From Rutstroemia sp. NJR-2017a BVV2 (lineage: Eukaryota > Ascomycota > Leotiomycetes > Helotiales > Rutstroemiaceae), in the NCBI GenBank assembly GCA_002946415.1, contig NJPS01000064.1, positions 1 to 64,000 of the forward strand: a stretch of DNA of 64,000 nucleotides, written 5' to 3'. Below, piece by piece: positions 55,801 to 64,000 of the stretch. The notes beneath the pieces are model-generated. The model had not been told where the DNA came from. It saw nothing but the letters and a program-made list of their open reading frames with translations, and did no database searches. Both the position numbers and the translations under genes were made by a program. Each line of letters starts with the position of its first letter. Positions within the stretch are counted from its first letter, which is position 1.

Positions 55801-56319
55801 ATGGATGTGGCAATGTACAGCAAGGCCTGGTTCCAGAAGAAGTGGGAGGACGCAGGAAAAGTTTGTGAGTCGATTTCTAAACGCAACAATGCTTAATAGA
55901 TTCTAAAATGCATAGGGAACGATCCCGGCGCCACACAAGCACAGTTGACGGAGCAGTGGACATACAACAACTTCAATTATCGAGACGTGGGAAGCAGCAA
56001 GAACTTGCCAAGCATCGTCGACACAGTCTACGGGTTAGATGGCCCTCTTAGGACGGTCGATAAAACATTCATAAGAAAAGTTCTACAAGATTGGCACTAC
56101 ACACCCTTGAACACGTCGAACCGAGATCCTAAGCTGCATTTTAACATTCTTCTCCCATCAAAAGGTGGGAAGTGGGACATGACATACCATGTCTATGATG
56201 ATGGGCACTCCAAATGTATAGCAGATGGTGTTGGTCTTGAACAGAATGCCAAAGAAGGATGGACACGCACTCATGAGAGAGTCTATACGCCACCAAACCC
56301 AGCTGAACAAAACGTGTAA
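55801..56319 (+). CDS. Small uncharacterised protein
   Basis: Exon 1 55801-55864 and exon 2 55916-56319 joined by a 51-nt intron (GTGAGT donor, GCTTAAT branch, CATAG acceptor) give 155 residues. The sequence is soluble and aromatic: MYSKAWFQKKWEDAGKVWND, QLTEQWTYNNFNYRDVGSSK, DWHYTPLNTSNRDPKLHFNI, WDMTYHVYDDGHSKCIADGV. No signal peptide. The regular spacing of aromatic residues suggests a compact domain. I do not recognise the family. Position next to the A-T-TE gene makes it a possible cluster member, but nothing in the sequence proves it. Confidence 0.6.
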
Positions 56320-56940
56320 TCACTAGAAGTCTTATAGGAGCCTTCCAACCTCAAGGCGACCTTATTCTTGTTAGGTCAATCAAGAAAATCGATTCTGTGG
56401 TTCAACATCATAAATCTTCTGAACTTCTTTAAAGAACATCAAGAAAACCAAATACAACTATATTCTCGCTGCGCACGTGACCTCTTGGTGTCGAGGTGAG
56501 CCTAAAATTTGTCCGCACGGACCACTGTCATCAATCTCGACCTTCTGATTGGCCTAGAATAATCTCTTTTGTCCAAGCGTCACGGCGACAGTAAATACCG
56601 ACCCTTCAGCATAAAATGTCCGTGCGTCACAGAGCTTTTAAATGCCGAGCCCATCAGAATCATAAATGCCTACTGGCCGTACTGGACAACTGCTCATTCT
56701 TCGAGTTAAGGATAGTGTGAGGATAGGACAGTAGAATGGGAGAACGGGACAGTAATGTGGGGTAGTCGAACTGTTCAGAAAGAGCATTAGACAAAAAAGG
56801 TATAGACTAGTTATTATTATTCTCCCTTCTCTTGATTTCTCTAACTCACGTTGTCCTAAAGTAGAATTCCGCTCGTCGGTTTATCTGTATCGGATGATCA
56901 ACCAAATACAATATTGCTTACATAACCTTACTAAAGGAAT
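56320..56940. other. Intergenic, no gene seen
   Basis: 621 bp. No supported frame. Confidence 0.4.
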
Positions 56941-57132
56941 ATGGCGAGCATCAACGCAACAGGCTTGTGTACTGTATGCAATAAATCGAATAATGTACGT
57001 TTTTGCGACCGATGCAAATGCGCCCGCTACTGCTCGAAAGTATGGGAGGTTCCAGATCTACATATATCTGGCACATTACTTCTAGCCTACCGGAAAATTC
57101 GGCTTTCCCATCATTCATCAGACGCATCTTAA
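56941..57132 (+). pseudogene. MYND-type zinc finger fragment
   Basis: ATG 56941 opens MASINATGLCTVCNKSNNVR followed by FCDRCKCARYCSK: the first six Cys of a MYND finger (C-x2-C ... C-x2-C ... C) are in place. The remaining C-x3-C/H part is absent: after YCSK the frame reads VWEVPDLHISG and ends at 57132 without the expected Cys and His. It lies tail to tail with, and almost touches, the 3' end of the A-T-TE gene (stop codon at 57139). Either it is a truncated gene or a distal exon exists that I cannot see. Confidence is in the motif, not in a working gene. Confidence 0.45.
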
Positions 57133-57138
57133 TACTCT

Positions 57139-60075
57139 TCATAACCCCCTCGCTTTCAATGCTTCCACTAGAGTCCGTGCAAAGCTCACAACGTGCTCAG
57201 CACTAATCATAGTGTAATGCTCGCCTTGCACGGCGTGAAACCTTGGCGGTTGAAGTGTGAAATCCACCCATCTGCTTAGAGATTCACGTAACCAAACCTC
57301 ACGAGACTCCGCCACCGCCTTCAACGGTATGCAATAGAAAACGTCAATGTTATTTACCTTCCCAGACGGCTTATAGTCGCTCGCCATACTTTGCAGTCCA
57401 AACGCGACATCAACCCAGCGTGCCAGGGCGTCTGTCTCCAGTTTCAGCTCCTCCCAACGCGGTTTGTACGCTATATCGAAAACCCTCCTCATGACCTCAA
57501 TGCGTGGCACTCTGCGAAAGGTCGGATCCTCCTCAAGGGTGTCTGAAACATCCTCGGTTATGAGGCTTAGGAAGTGACTCAGGTGCAGCAGACATACGTT
57601 CCATTCTAGTGTGCAGATACGCTGTTTGATGTGCGGCGGTAAGTTGAACGAGCCGAGGAAGCGCACTTCTTCGCCGCCAGCGCCCAGCCGCTTCGCCGTC
57701 TCGAAGGCTAGCATCGTGCCATAGCTGTAACCAGCCAGAGCGTAGGGTCCGTGTGGTTGGCGGCGGCGGATTGCCGCTGTGTAGACGTCGACGGTCTGCT
57801 TGATGCTTTCGAAGCGCTGGTGGTTAGCCTCGAAGCCAGCTGCACGCAGTGCGAACACAGGCCGGTCGTCTGCAATGAGACATTGGGCTAGTCCGATGAA
57901 GACCAAAACTTCACCCACGCCGGGGTGGAACAGCCAGAGTGGCGTTTTGGAACCCTCGGCGCGGAGGACAACGACTGGATCGTAAGTATCGATGGATGCT
58001 GGCTGGTCGGAATCCCCATTGGAATGCCGTAAGTGGGCATCGAGAGCAGCGGCCAGGTCTAGGATAGTGGGGTTCTTCATGATAAGAATGACTGACACAT
58101 CGATTTTGAGGTGTCTTTCAAGGTGGTACTTAAGCTTGATGACATGCATCGAGGTGAATCCGATATCGAACAGAGACGTGTCAGGAGAGACATCAAGGTT
58201 CTCTAGAGTTACGTCTAGAGTCTCGGCTATATGCTCGAGGAGGTTGGCCTCAGCTTCATTTGTTGGCTTTGATCCGTTCTCAAATTTCTGCTCTGCTGGA
58301 TTGAACGAGCGCAGTAATGCTTGTTGATAAATTTCGAGGTCCACAGCAAATGCCCCATCCTCAAACAAGCGCGCCATCTTGAGCCGCGATATCTTACCTA
58401 AAGTAGACATTGGGAGCAGTGGCACCGACTGTTCTCGGAGAGCGAAAACTAATGGCCTAGTCGCGGTGCGCAACAGACACTCTTGCTTCACCAGACGGGC
58501 AATTTCCACCATTTCTTCATCCCGTACCGAGAAGGTCTTGGGGATGTATGCGACTGTCACCTGCTCAGTGTGCGAGGCTGTAGAAGCGAAAACGACCACT
58601 CGCACTACACGATCGCCCAAAGCATTCTCAATAGCTGTTTGAATATCGGCAGCTACGATCTTAATACCGTTGATATTGATGACTTCCTTAGCACGTCCCA
58701 CGAGATTGAGATTACCATTCGGATCGATGAGTCCTCGGTCGCCAGTCCGAAACCAATGGTCGGGTGTGAAAGCCCGATCTGTAGCGGTCTCGTTACGATA
58801 ATAGCCCTTGAAAACAGCCGCGCCACGAACTTCAAGGTCGCCCGGTTCACCGGTGGTAGCTAGTTGCCCTTCGGACGTAACAATACGCATTTCTATGCCC
58901 TCTATACATTTTCCCAGAGACGCTACGGTATGGCCACGAGAAACGTCGTACTTGGGGCAGTTGGTGTTGTGAATAGACCCGGCACACGTCTCCGTCATTC
59001 CAAAGCCAGTAGTGATAACATTGCGTGGAGCTCCATATCTCGAGAACAAGGAAGATGCTGCTACGCAGGTTTTAATGTCATTCGCCTCGCCGCCAGATGT
59101 CATGCAAATCAGACTCGAGAGGTCCCATTCAGGAATCTTGGGAAGTGACTCCACGGTGGAGACTAGCTTGGCAAGAAAGAAGTTCGGAGCGAACGTGTGA
59201 GATACCCGGTGTTGGCTGAGAAGATCCAAGAAGGTCGTAGGAGATGTCACGATATCGGCAGCACTCACGTGTATCTGACCGACACCTAGCCATAATGCCT
59301 GAAGGTGACTCTCGATGAGACCGGCGACGTGGTCCAGGCCGATCCAATTCAAAAAAGGCTGGTCTCGGGGGAATGCGCGTATTGCAGCCTTACCGGAAAC
59401 CGCAGCCAGGACTTGTTCGTGCGTGAATGAGACAGCTTTAGCATTTCCCGTACTGCCAGATGTCAACATGAGCATCAGCAAATCTCCATCTTCGCTGTCG
59501 TTGGCATTGTTACGTTTCGTGCCGTTTGCCGTAGACTTTCCATTCAGAATGCTCTGTGCTTGGCCGTTTTGGCCTTTGTCGACATCACGCGTGTCACCAT
59601 TTGTCTTGGAATCCTCTGCATGGCAAGGGATTTGTTGTGATTCCTCGAGTAAACTTTCGATATGGTATAGATGTATATCATGGCTATCACCAAATAACGG
59701 CAGGAATTTGGATCTTGTCAAACAGATTGGCGACCCCAGAAGACTAGACAACGCCCGAATATACTTATGGCGGTCCTCCTCGATGTTGCTGAAAGGAGAC
59801 GAGAGAACCGGCAAACCGCCTGCGAACAGAACGGACCAAAACGATAGGATCGTGTCCCAATGATCGTCAAAGTGCAGTAGCACGGGATGGCCAGCCTTGA
59901 ATTCTTTGAGACGCTGAATGGTAGAGCTGATACGCTTTGCATCCTCGTACAGGCTCGTGTACGTGAATTCCATAGGACTGTGGATATTGCCCAAAGGGTA
60001 AAAGAGCAGACGTTCCGGGCACTTGGAATATGCCCTCTCCCTGAAGACCTCCTGAAGGGTTTTTCGATGAGACAT
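57139..60075 (-). CDS. NRPS-like A-T-TE synthetase (aryl-acid coupling type)
   Basis: A single exon on the minus strand; 978 residues from ATG 60075 (an in-frame ATG at 60156 would add 27). The adenylation domain has A3 LTSGSTGNAKAV (204-215), A5 GFGMTETCAGSIHN (357-370), A7 WFRTGDRG (441-448), A8 GRAKEVININGIK (460-472) and the A10 Lys in STLGKISR (K561). The thiolation domain has DTSLFDIGFTSMHVIKLKYH with the phosphopantetheine Ser642. The thioesterase has FHPGVGEVLVFIGLAQ (716-731), AGYSYGTMLAFE with Ser784 (GxSxG), and GEHYTMIS near 951 with a plausible catalytic His953. There is no condensation domain. This A-T-TE layout is that of enzymes that activate and dimerise aryl-pyruvates (atromentin, terrequinone, aspulvinone and butyrolactone synthetases). 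A linker of about 50 residues (SKTNGDTRDVDKGQNGQ region, 150-195) sits inside the A domain before A3. The gene is divergent from a methyltransferase across about 1.1 kb. Confidence 0.88.
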   Translation of the reverse strand: MSHRKTLQEVFRERAYSKCPERLLFYPLGNIHSPMEFTYTSLYEDAKRISSTIQRLKEFKAGHPVLLHFDDHWDTILSFWSVLFAGGLPVLSSPFSNIEEDRHKYIRALSSLLGSPICLTRSKFLPLFGDSHDIHLYHIESLLEESQQIPCHAEDSKTNGDTRDVDKGQNGQAQSILNGKSTANGTKRNNANDSEDGDLLMLMLTSGSTGNAKAVSFTHEQVLAAVSGKAAIRAFPRDQPFLNWIGLDHVAGLIESHLQALWLGVGQIHVSAADIVTSPTTFLDLLSQHRVSHTFAPNFFLAKLVSTVESLPKIPEWDLSSLICMTSGGEANDIKTCVAASSLFSRYGAPRNVITTGFGMTETCAGSIHNTNCPKYDVSRGHTVASLGKCIEGIEMRIVTSEGQLATTGEPGDLEVRGAAVFKGYYRNETATDRAFTPDHWFRTGDRGLIDPNGNLNLVGRAKEVININGIKIVAADIQTAIENALGDRVVRVVVFASTASHTEQVTVAYIPKTFSVRDEEMVEIARLVKQECLLRTATRPLVFALREQSVPLLPMSTLGKISRLKMARLFEDGAFAVDLEIYQQALLRSFNPAEQKFENGSKPTNEAEANLLEHIAETLDVTLENLDVSPDTSLFDIGFTSMHVIKLKYHLERHLKIDVSVILIMKNPTILDLAAALDAHLRHSNGDSDQPASIDTYDPVVVLRAEGSKTPLWLFHPGVGEVLVFIGLAQCLIADDRPVFALRAAGFEANHQRFESIKQTVDVYTAAIRRRQPHGPYALAGYSYGTMLAFETAKRLGAGGEEVRFLGSFNLPPHIKQRICTLEWNVCLLHLSHFLSLITEDVSDTLEEDPTFRRVPRIEVMRRVFDIAYKPRWEELKLETDALARWVDVAFGLQSMASDYKPSGKVNNIDVFYCIPLKAVAESREVWLRESLSRWVDFTLQPPRFHAVQGEHYTMISAEHVVSFARTLVEALKARGL

Positions 60076-61164
60076 CTTGTTGGGTTGACAAGTTTGATAA
60101 AAGACAAGCTTAGACAACTTCGGATGCTCAACTATATGGATATTCTCTTTGCCCATCGGTAAGTGCTAAGTCTGGTACGTCAGAACCATCAACGTGAGGC
60201 GTCGTGACTTAGCTTTGCCGCCAATTGTGATTTGTTCTTATGCTTCTAAGTTCCAACCTATGAGCACGACTGGCGATATGGGGAAATTGATAGGAGATTA
60301 TTCAAGAACGGGCGATTAGACCGGACATGGCGTACTCGGCGGATGTCGTCGAATATGGCGAGGTTGTGTACAGTCGACAGGGTCCAATAATTTTTCATGA
60401 TCATTAATCAGAGTATCATCGTGCATGGCGTTGTAAAAAAGCCTACATCTGTTCTTTATCCGGTGTCGCTGGTATTCCATGGGTCCAAACTGAGCCCTAC
60501 TATGCAAACCTTCGTCACGCTACTTCGTGCATACTGCCCAGGCTCATGTTGGCTGGTAATATGCCTATTTTGGATGTTTGACGATCAGCCACAATCAGAA
60601 ATATGCTTTAAATCTCCCCGAATGCTTATTGTCAGACTTATGTGAACTGGTTACATAATTAGATGGCTTCCAATGTTACAAACCAGAAATATGCTTTGCC
60701 TCTCATCGTGTGTCCTATCCTTGTCTTCGGACGTTCGGTGTGATCTGACTGCAGAATCGGATTGCGGATTGATTGCAGAACCGACTGTAGAATTGGTTGC
60801 AGGATGACTGCAGTTGACTGCAGAACTAAATACAAAATTAACTATAGAAATAATTAACTTGTTTTATTATATATCTCACATTAATTATTATATAAAATAC
60901 AAAGTATGTATTTTTTATTGTTTATTTTTTCTAAATTTAAGAAACCTTTATTTAATAATTCAATATTTATATTATTTGATTATTTCTTTTTATAAACTTC
61001 TTTTATATTATATAAGAAACTTTATAAATTTGAATTAATCTTTATATATAATATTAATCTTTATAATTCAAGTTATTACCCTCGTCTGGAATGCATTTTG
61101 ATAGATAAAACTCGCACGATTCATTGTACTACGATATACTTCACTCATTTTCCCATCAGAGAAT
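60076..61164. promoter_or_regulatory. Divergent region between A-T-TE and methyltransferase
   Basis: 1.09 kb presumably holding both promoters. From 60720 to 60830 it has imperfect units of the form GACTGCAGAATCGGATTGC / GATTGCAGAACCGACTGTAG. From about 60830 to 61080 it is extremely AT-rich with few G or C. Together they could be regulator sites plus a nucleosome-poor or mutated (RIP-like) block. No gene seen. Confidence 0.5.
60720..61080. repeat. CTGCAG-rich units followed by a 250-bp AT-rich block
   Basis: Short units containing CTGCAGAA / TTGCAGAA / CTGTAGAA recur at about 15-20 bp spacing until 60830, then TATA/TTTAT-rich DNA with almost no GC continues to 61080. Both are absent elsewhere in the window. 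Confidence 0.55.
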
Positions 61165-62666
61165 ATGGCCTCCAAGGAGTCTCTATCGCGAATTGCACAA
61201 CTTGCAAATACGATCAGTATATCTGTGAGCAAGATAGAAGAAGTCCTATCTGCCAGGGGCATCGAGTTGCCCAGTTTTGACGAAGATGCCTCCTTTAACA
61301 TCCCTCTCGAGTTAAGCTCTGACCATGACGCTTTGCTTGACTCTACTGCAGAGCTCCACGATCTCCTACTGGAGCCTCTGAACCTGATTCACAGACATGG
61401 CGGCGTAAGTGCAATCTTCTGCATGAAACAGTCAAGACTCCAAAGGCTGATTGTGATGGCTCGGAAGCACAATAATTCGTTATGCATGCAAGCTATTGCA
61501 GAGTTCAAGATTGCGGATATGGTTCCGCTGAAAGGTCAAGTATCTTTCGATGATATTGCAAGTCAAACACCAATGACCAGTGAGATGACGGCTCGCCTCC
61601 TCAGACATGCCATGACTATGCGTATCTTTCGAGAACCCGAACCAGGAATGGTGGCCCACACTGCCGCTTCTAGAATACTAAACCACTCGCCGGCTAATGA
61701 CTGGCTACAAGCTGGTACAAAGGAAATGTGGCCGGCAGCTACCAAGGTCTGTGTGATGTCATTCTTATTCATCCTATCTGACACGCATGGCTGATCTTTT
61801 CACAGATGGTCGAGGCTCTTCAGAAATGGCCAGCATCTGAAGAAGCCAATGAGACGGTAATGTCCCCTACTCCTTCGAGTGATGAAAAAAACTCACTCAG
61901 TGCTCTTTCATAGGGGTACTCGTTGGCGAACAACACCTCGGAGACCATCTACCAAATCTTCGCCAAAGATGCCGAGAGAGCTTCGCGCTGGGCAAGAGGA
62001 ATGCAGGTCTTCACCGAGCGACCACAGTTCAATCTATCCTACGTAACCGACCATTATGACTGGGAATCTTTGGGTCAGGCTTCAGTCGTTGATGTCGGCG
62101 GCTCCCAAGGGCACGTATCCTTGGCTCTGGCGAGAAAGTTCAAGAATCTCAGCATGATCGTCCAGGATATGGAGAGAGTGGTTGAGAATGTGACGGTCCC
62201 GGAAGACTTAAAAGGAAGAATGAGATTCATGGCTCACGATCTCTTCGCCCCACAGCCTATCAAAGGCGCCGACGTCTACTTCTTGCGCTGGATCCTGCAC
62301 AACTGGTCCGATAAGTACTGTGTTCTGATCTTGCACGCACTGGTCTCTGCGCTCAAGCCCGGAGCGAAGGTCATAATCCAAGAAACTCTGATGCCGGAGC
62401 CCGGCATAGTGGCCCTGTGGAAGGAGAAGAACCTGAGGTCCGTGAGAGATAGTCCAGGATTTCAATGGACATGCGCTAACTAGTAGTTTTCTTGTAGGGC
62501 GACCGATTTGAACATGGCTTCTGCTTTCAATGCCAAGGAAAGAACAGTAGCTGAGTGGAAATCTTTGTTTGAGAAGAGCGATCCGGCATTTGTGCTTGGG
62601 AAAATTATCGAGCCTAAAGGATCAGCACTTGGAATGATGGAATTTCTGTGGAAAGGTACGGATTAG
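61165..62666 (+). CDS. SAM-dependent O-methyltransferase (plant-type, PF00891 class)
   Basis: Five exons (61165-61404, 61468-61746, 61806-61856, 61914-62437, 62498-62666; introns 57-63 nt) give 420 residues. The N-terminal dimerisation half has STAELHDLLLEPLNLIHRHG and MQAIAEFKIADMVPLKGQVS, winged-helix QTPMTSEMTARLLRHAMTMR. The SAM site is SVVDVGGSQGHVSLALARKF (about residue 248-267), then the acidic MERV and a MAHDLFAPQ segment. The catalytic His is in LRWILHNWSDKY (about 319). The C-terminal RATDLNMASAFNAKERTVAE is typical. It should methylate a phenolic hydroxyl; the adjacent A-T-TE product is the obvious candidate. The fungal N-terminus PSFDEDASFNIP is also seen in the relic at 53.9 kb. 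Confidence 0.88.
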
Positions 62667-63102
62667 AAGAGTTCATGTCGATCTATTCTTGAAAAAGGGT
62701 GGGCTACGTCGTGATATCTGATGTTCTAGACGCTCACTCGACGATTTTTTCCGATCACTTTTGTACGTCGTTATATCAAAATCTCCATCAAGTAATTACT
62801 TCAAAGCTCCGCGAGTACAGTCCTTGGAGTCTTGTCGATGGGTCGGTGTTGATAGGCAACATAAGTCATATATTTTTCCAGAGAAGCCTCAGAAGTCCCG
62901 GCCCCTGCGTCAAGCACCTCTTATTGAACGTGTGATTGAGGGTCATAAGCGCTACCTCAGGGAAACTAGCAACGTTCCAGGGGCACAGAAATCTGCGATC
63001 AAGGTTGTAGAGACACTTTTTAAGGGCACAATTATTCTTGAAAGCATAGTAAAATGAAGAATATGACATTATCCCTTATATCTGAATGTTCAGTGACTTG
63101 GT
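62667..63102. other. Convergent intergenic region between the two methyltransferases
   Basis: 436 bp, 3' flank of both convergent genes. Short frames show no domain. Confidence 0.45.
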
Positions 63103-64000
63103 CTACGATAAACGCACGTCCATAACACTCTCATAGGCCTTGGGATAGTACGTGTACGTACGTACGAGCTGGAGGCCCACTTCTTTGAATATCTCACGCC
63201 ACTGCGCCTCGGTACGCTCCATGCTGGCGAATGCTGAGAGCATAGTCATATCTATGGAGGCAGCGATGTAGTTGACGCTGGCTTCGGGGAGCACTAGCTC
63301 ATCGACAAGCAATATTGATTCAGGTTCCATGGCAGCCTTGATGTTCTCGAGTAGTCGTCGCACCTTATGCGGCGACTGATTGTGCAGCACACCACGCAAG
63401 TGATAGAACTTGGCTCCTGTGGACGACATAGATTAGCTTAGCAAGAGACTGGGGTTCAGGAAGATCTCTCCTGCGTACATACCAAGGACGGGCTGCGGCT
63501 CAAACATATCGTGCGCTATGTTCTCAACACCAGGTGTAGGAAGTGCCTGCGCCACCGAGTGCGGCAAGTCCTGAAGCACGATGCGGCCCTGCAACATAGG
63601 GTATTTTTCCTTAAACTGCGCGCATTGGTGACCAATACCACCGCCGATATTGACATAGAGGCCTTTTTCGGCAGACCAGTCGGCGGCCTCTTTAGTCACG
63701 GGGTATACCGATAGCCAAGTGGTATCGGGCTGCCGGCGCAAGGCCATATAGGCATTGAAATAAGCCAAGTGTGTGGGATTGCTGGCAAACCAGGCATACG
63801 AGCCAAGAGGGGTATTGAATGCTACTTGAAATGCAGTTTTTGTCTCATCGATGGGGTTCTTGTAACCATTCTCTTGCAAATAGGCTGGCAGAGCTTGGTA
63901 CTGTGGTGCGGCAGTGCTAAAGCTGAGGTCTGTGAGTGGAAAGAAATAGCATAGTTGTTCTCGGAGCGGACGTACTAGTGAGAAAGACCGGCCTCGACCA
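63103..64000 (-). CDS. Second O-methyltransferase, truncated at the right edge
   Basis: On the minus strand, exons 64000-63976 (partial), 63929-63483 and 63416-63103 (introns 46 and 66 nt) read the C-terminal about 260 residues of a methyltransferase. Present are PQYQALPAYLQENGYKNP, a GSYAWFASNP segment, a SAM-binding loop YVNIGGGIGHQCAQFKEKYP, IVLQDLPHSVAQALP, HDMFEPQPVLGAKFYHLRG with the catalytic His in VLHNQSPHKVRRLL, and ILLVDELVLPEASVNYIAAS. The rest, including the dimerisation half, lies beyond 64000. It is intact within the window. It is distinct in sequence from the methyltransferase at 61165 and convergent with it, so the locus carries two different methylation steps. It would probably continue into further cluster genes to the right. 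Confidence 0.8.

Noticed and set aside
62699..63057. Plus-strand frames between the two methyltransferases
   Set aside because: Two overlapping frames without domains in the convergent 3' flank.

Overview
This is a 64 kb stretch of a filamentous ascomycete chromosome (Pezizomycotina; I cannot place the order firmly). The signs are protein genes split by many 45-100 nt introns with GTNNGT donors and CTAAC/CTGAC-like branch sites, fungus-specific families (HET domain, Clr5, Fungal_trans_2, fungal rhodopsin-like membrane protein, STAND-type N-terminus with ULD_2), pogo-like, hAT-like and LTR-like repeat debris, and several decayed genes. All splice models were deduced by eye from donor/acceptor sites and frame; phases were checked exon by exon.

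Layout. 1-1.6 kb: the end of a pogo-like transposon that appears to have landed in a Clr5-domain gene, then an array of a short ACAAAAGTCCCC motif. 1.6-26 kb: a conserved housekeeping block: a small Q-rich protein, TRM732/THADA (nine exons, 1600 aa) divergent from TIM23, three uncharacterised genes, a retropepsin-like protein, atg20 (sorting nexin), a peroxisomal-type carrier with an unusual tail, a NOSIP-type RING/U-box protein and tafazzin TAZ1. 26-30 kb: a STAND-N/ULD_2 protein, a small secreted cysteine-containing protein and the wreck of an NRPS carrier region. 30-43.6 kb: a repeat-rich accessory region with a Fungal_trans_2 regulator, a HET gene split by a repeat and broken by a stop codon, a rhodopsin-like membrane protein and a frameshifted short-chain dehydrogenase relic. 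43.8-49.4 kb: a citrate/arsenite-type permease divergent from an eight-helix membrane protein.

50.8-64 kb looks like (part of) a secondary-metabolite locus: a BBE-type FAD-linked oxidase, a relic of an O-methyltransferase N-terminus, a small uncharacterised protein, a complete single-module A-T-TE synthetase of the aryl-acid-coupling type (atromentin/terrequinone/aspulvinone-like architecture), and two O-methyltransferases, the second running off the right edge. The natural reading is that the A-T-TE enzyme couples two aryl-pyruvates into a quinone or furanone core that the methyltransferases, and possibly the oxidase, decorate. The product cannot be read from the sequence.

No tRNA, rRNA or CRISPR was found.
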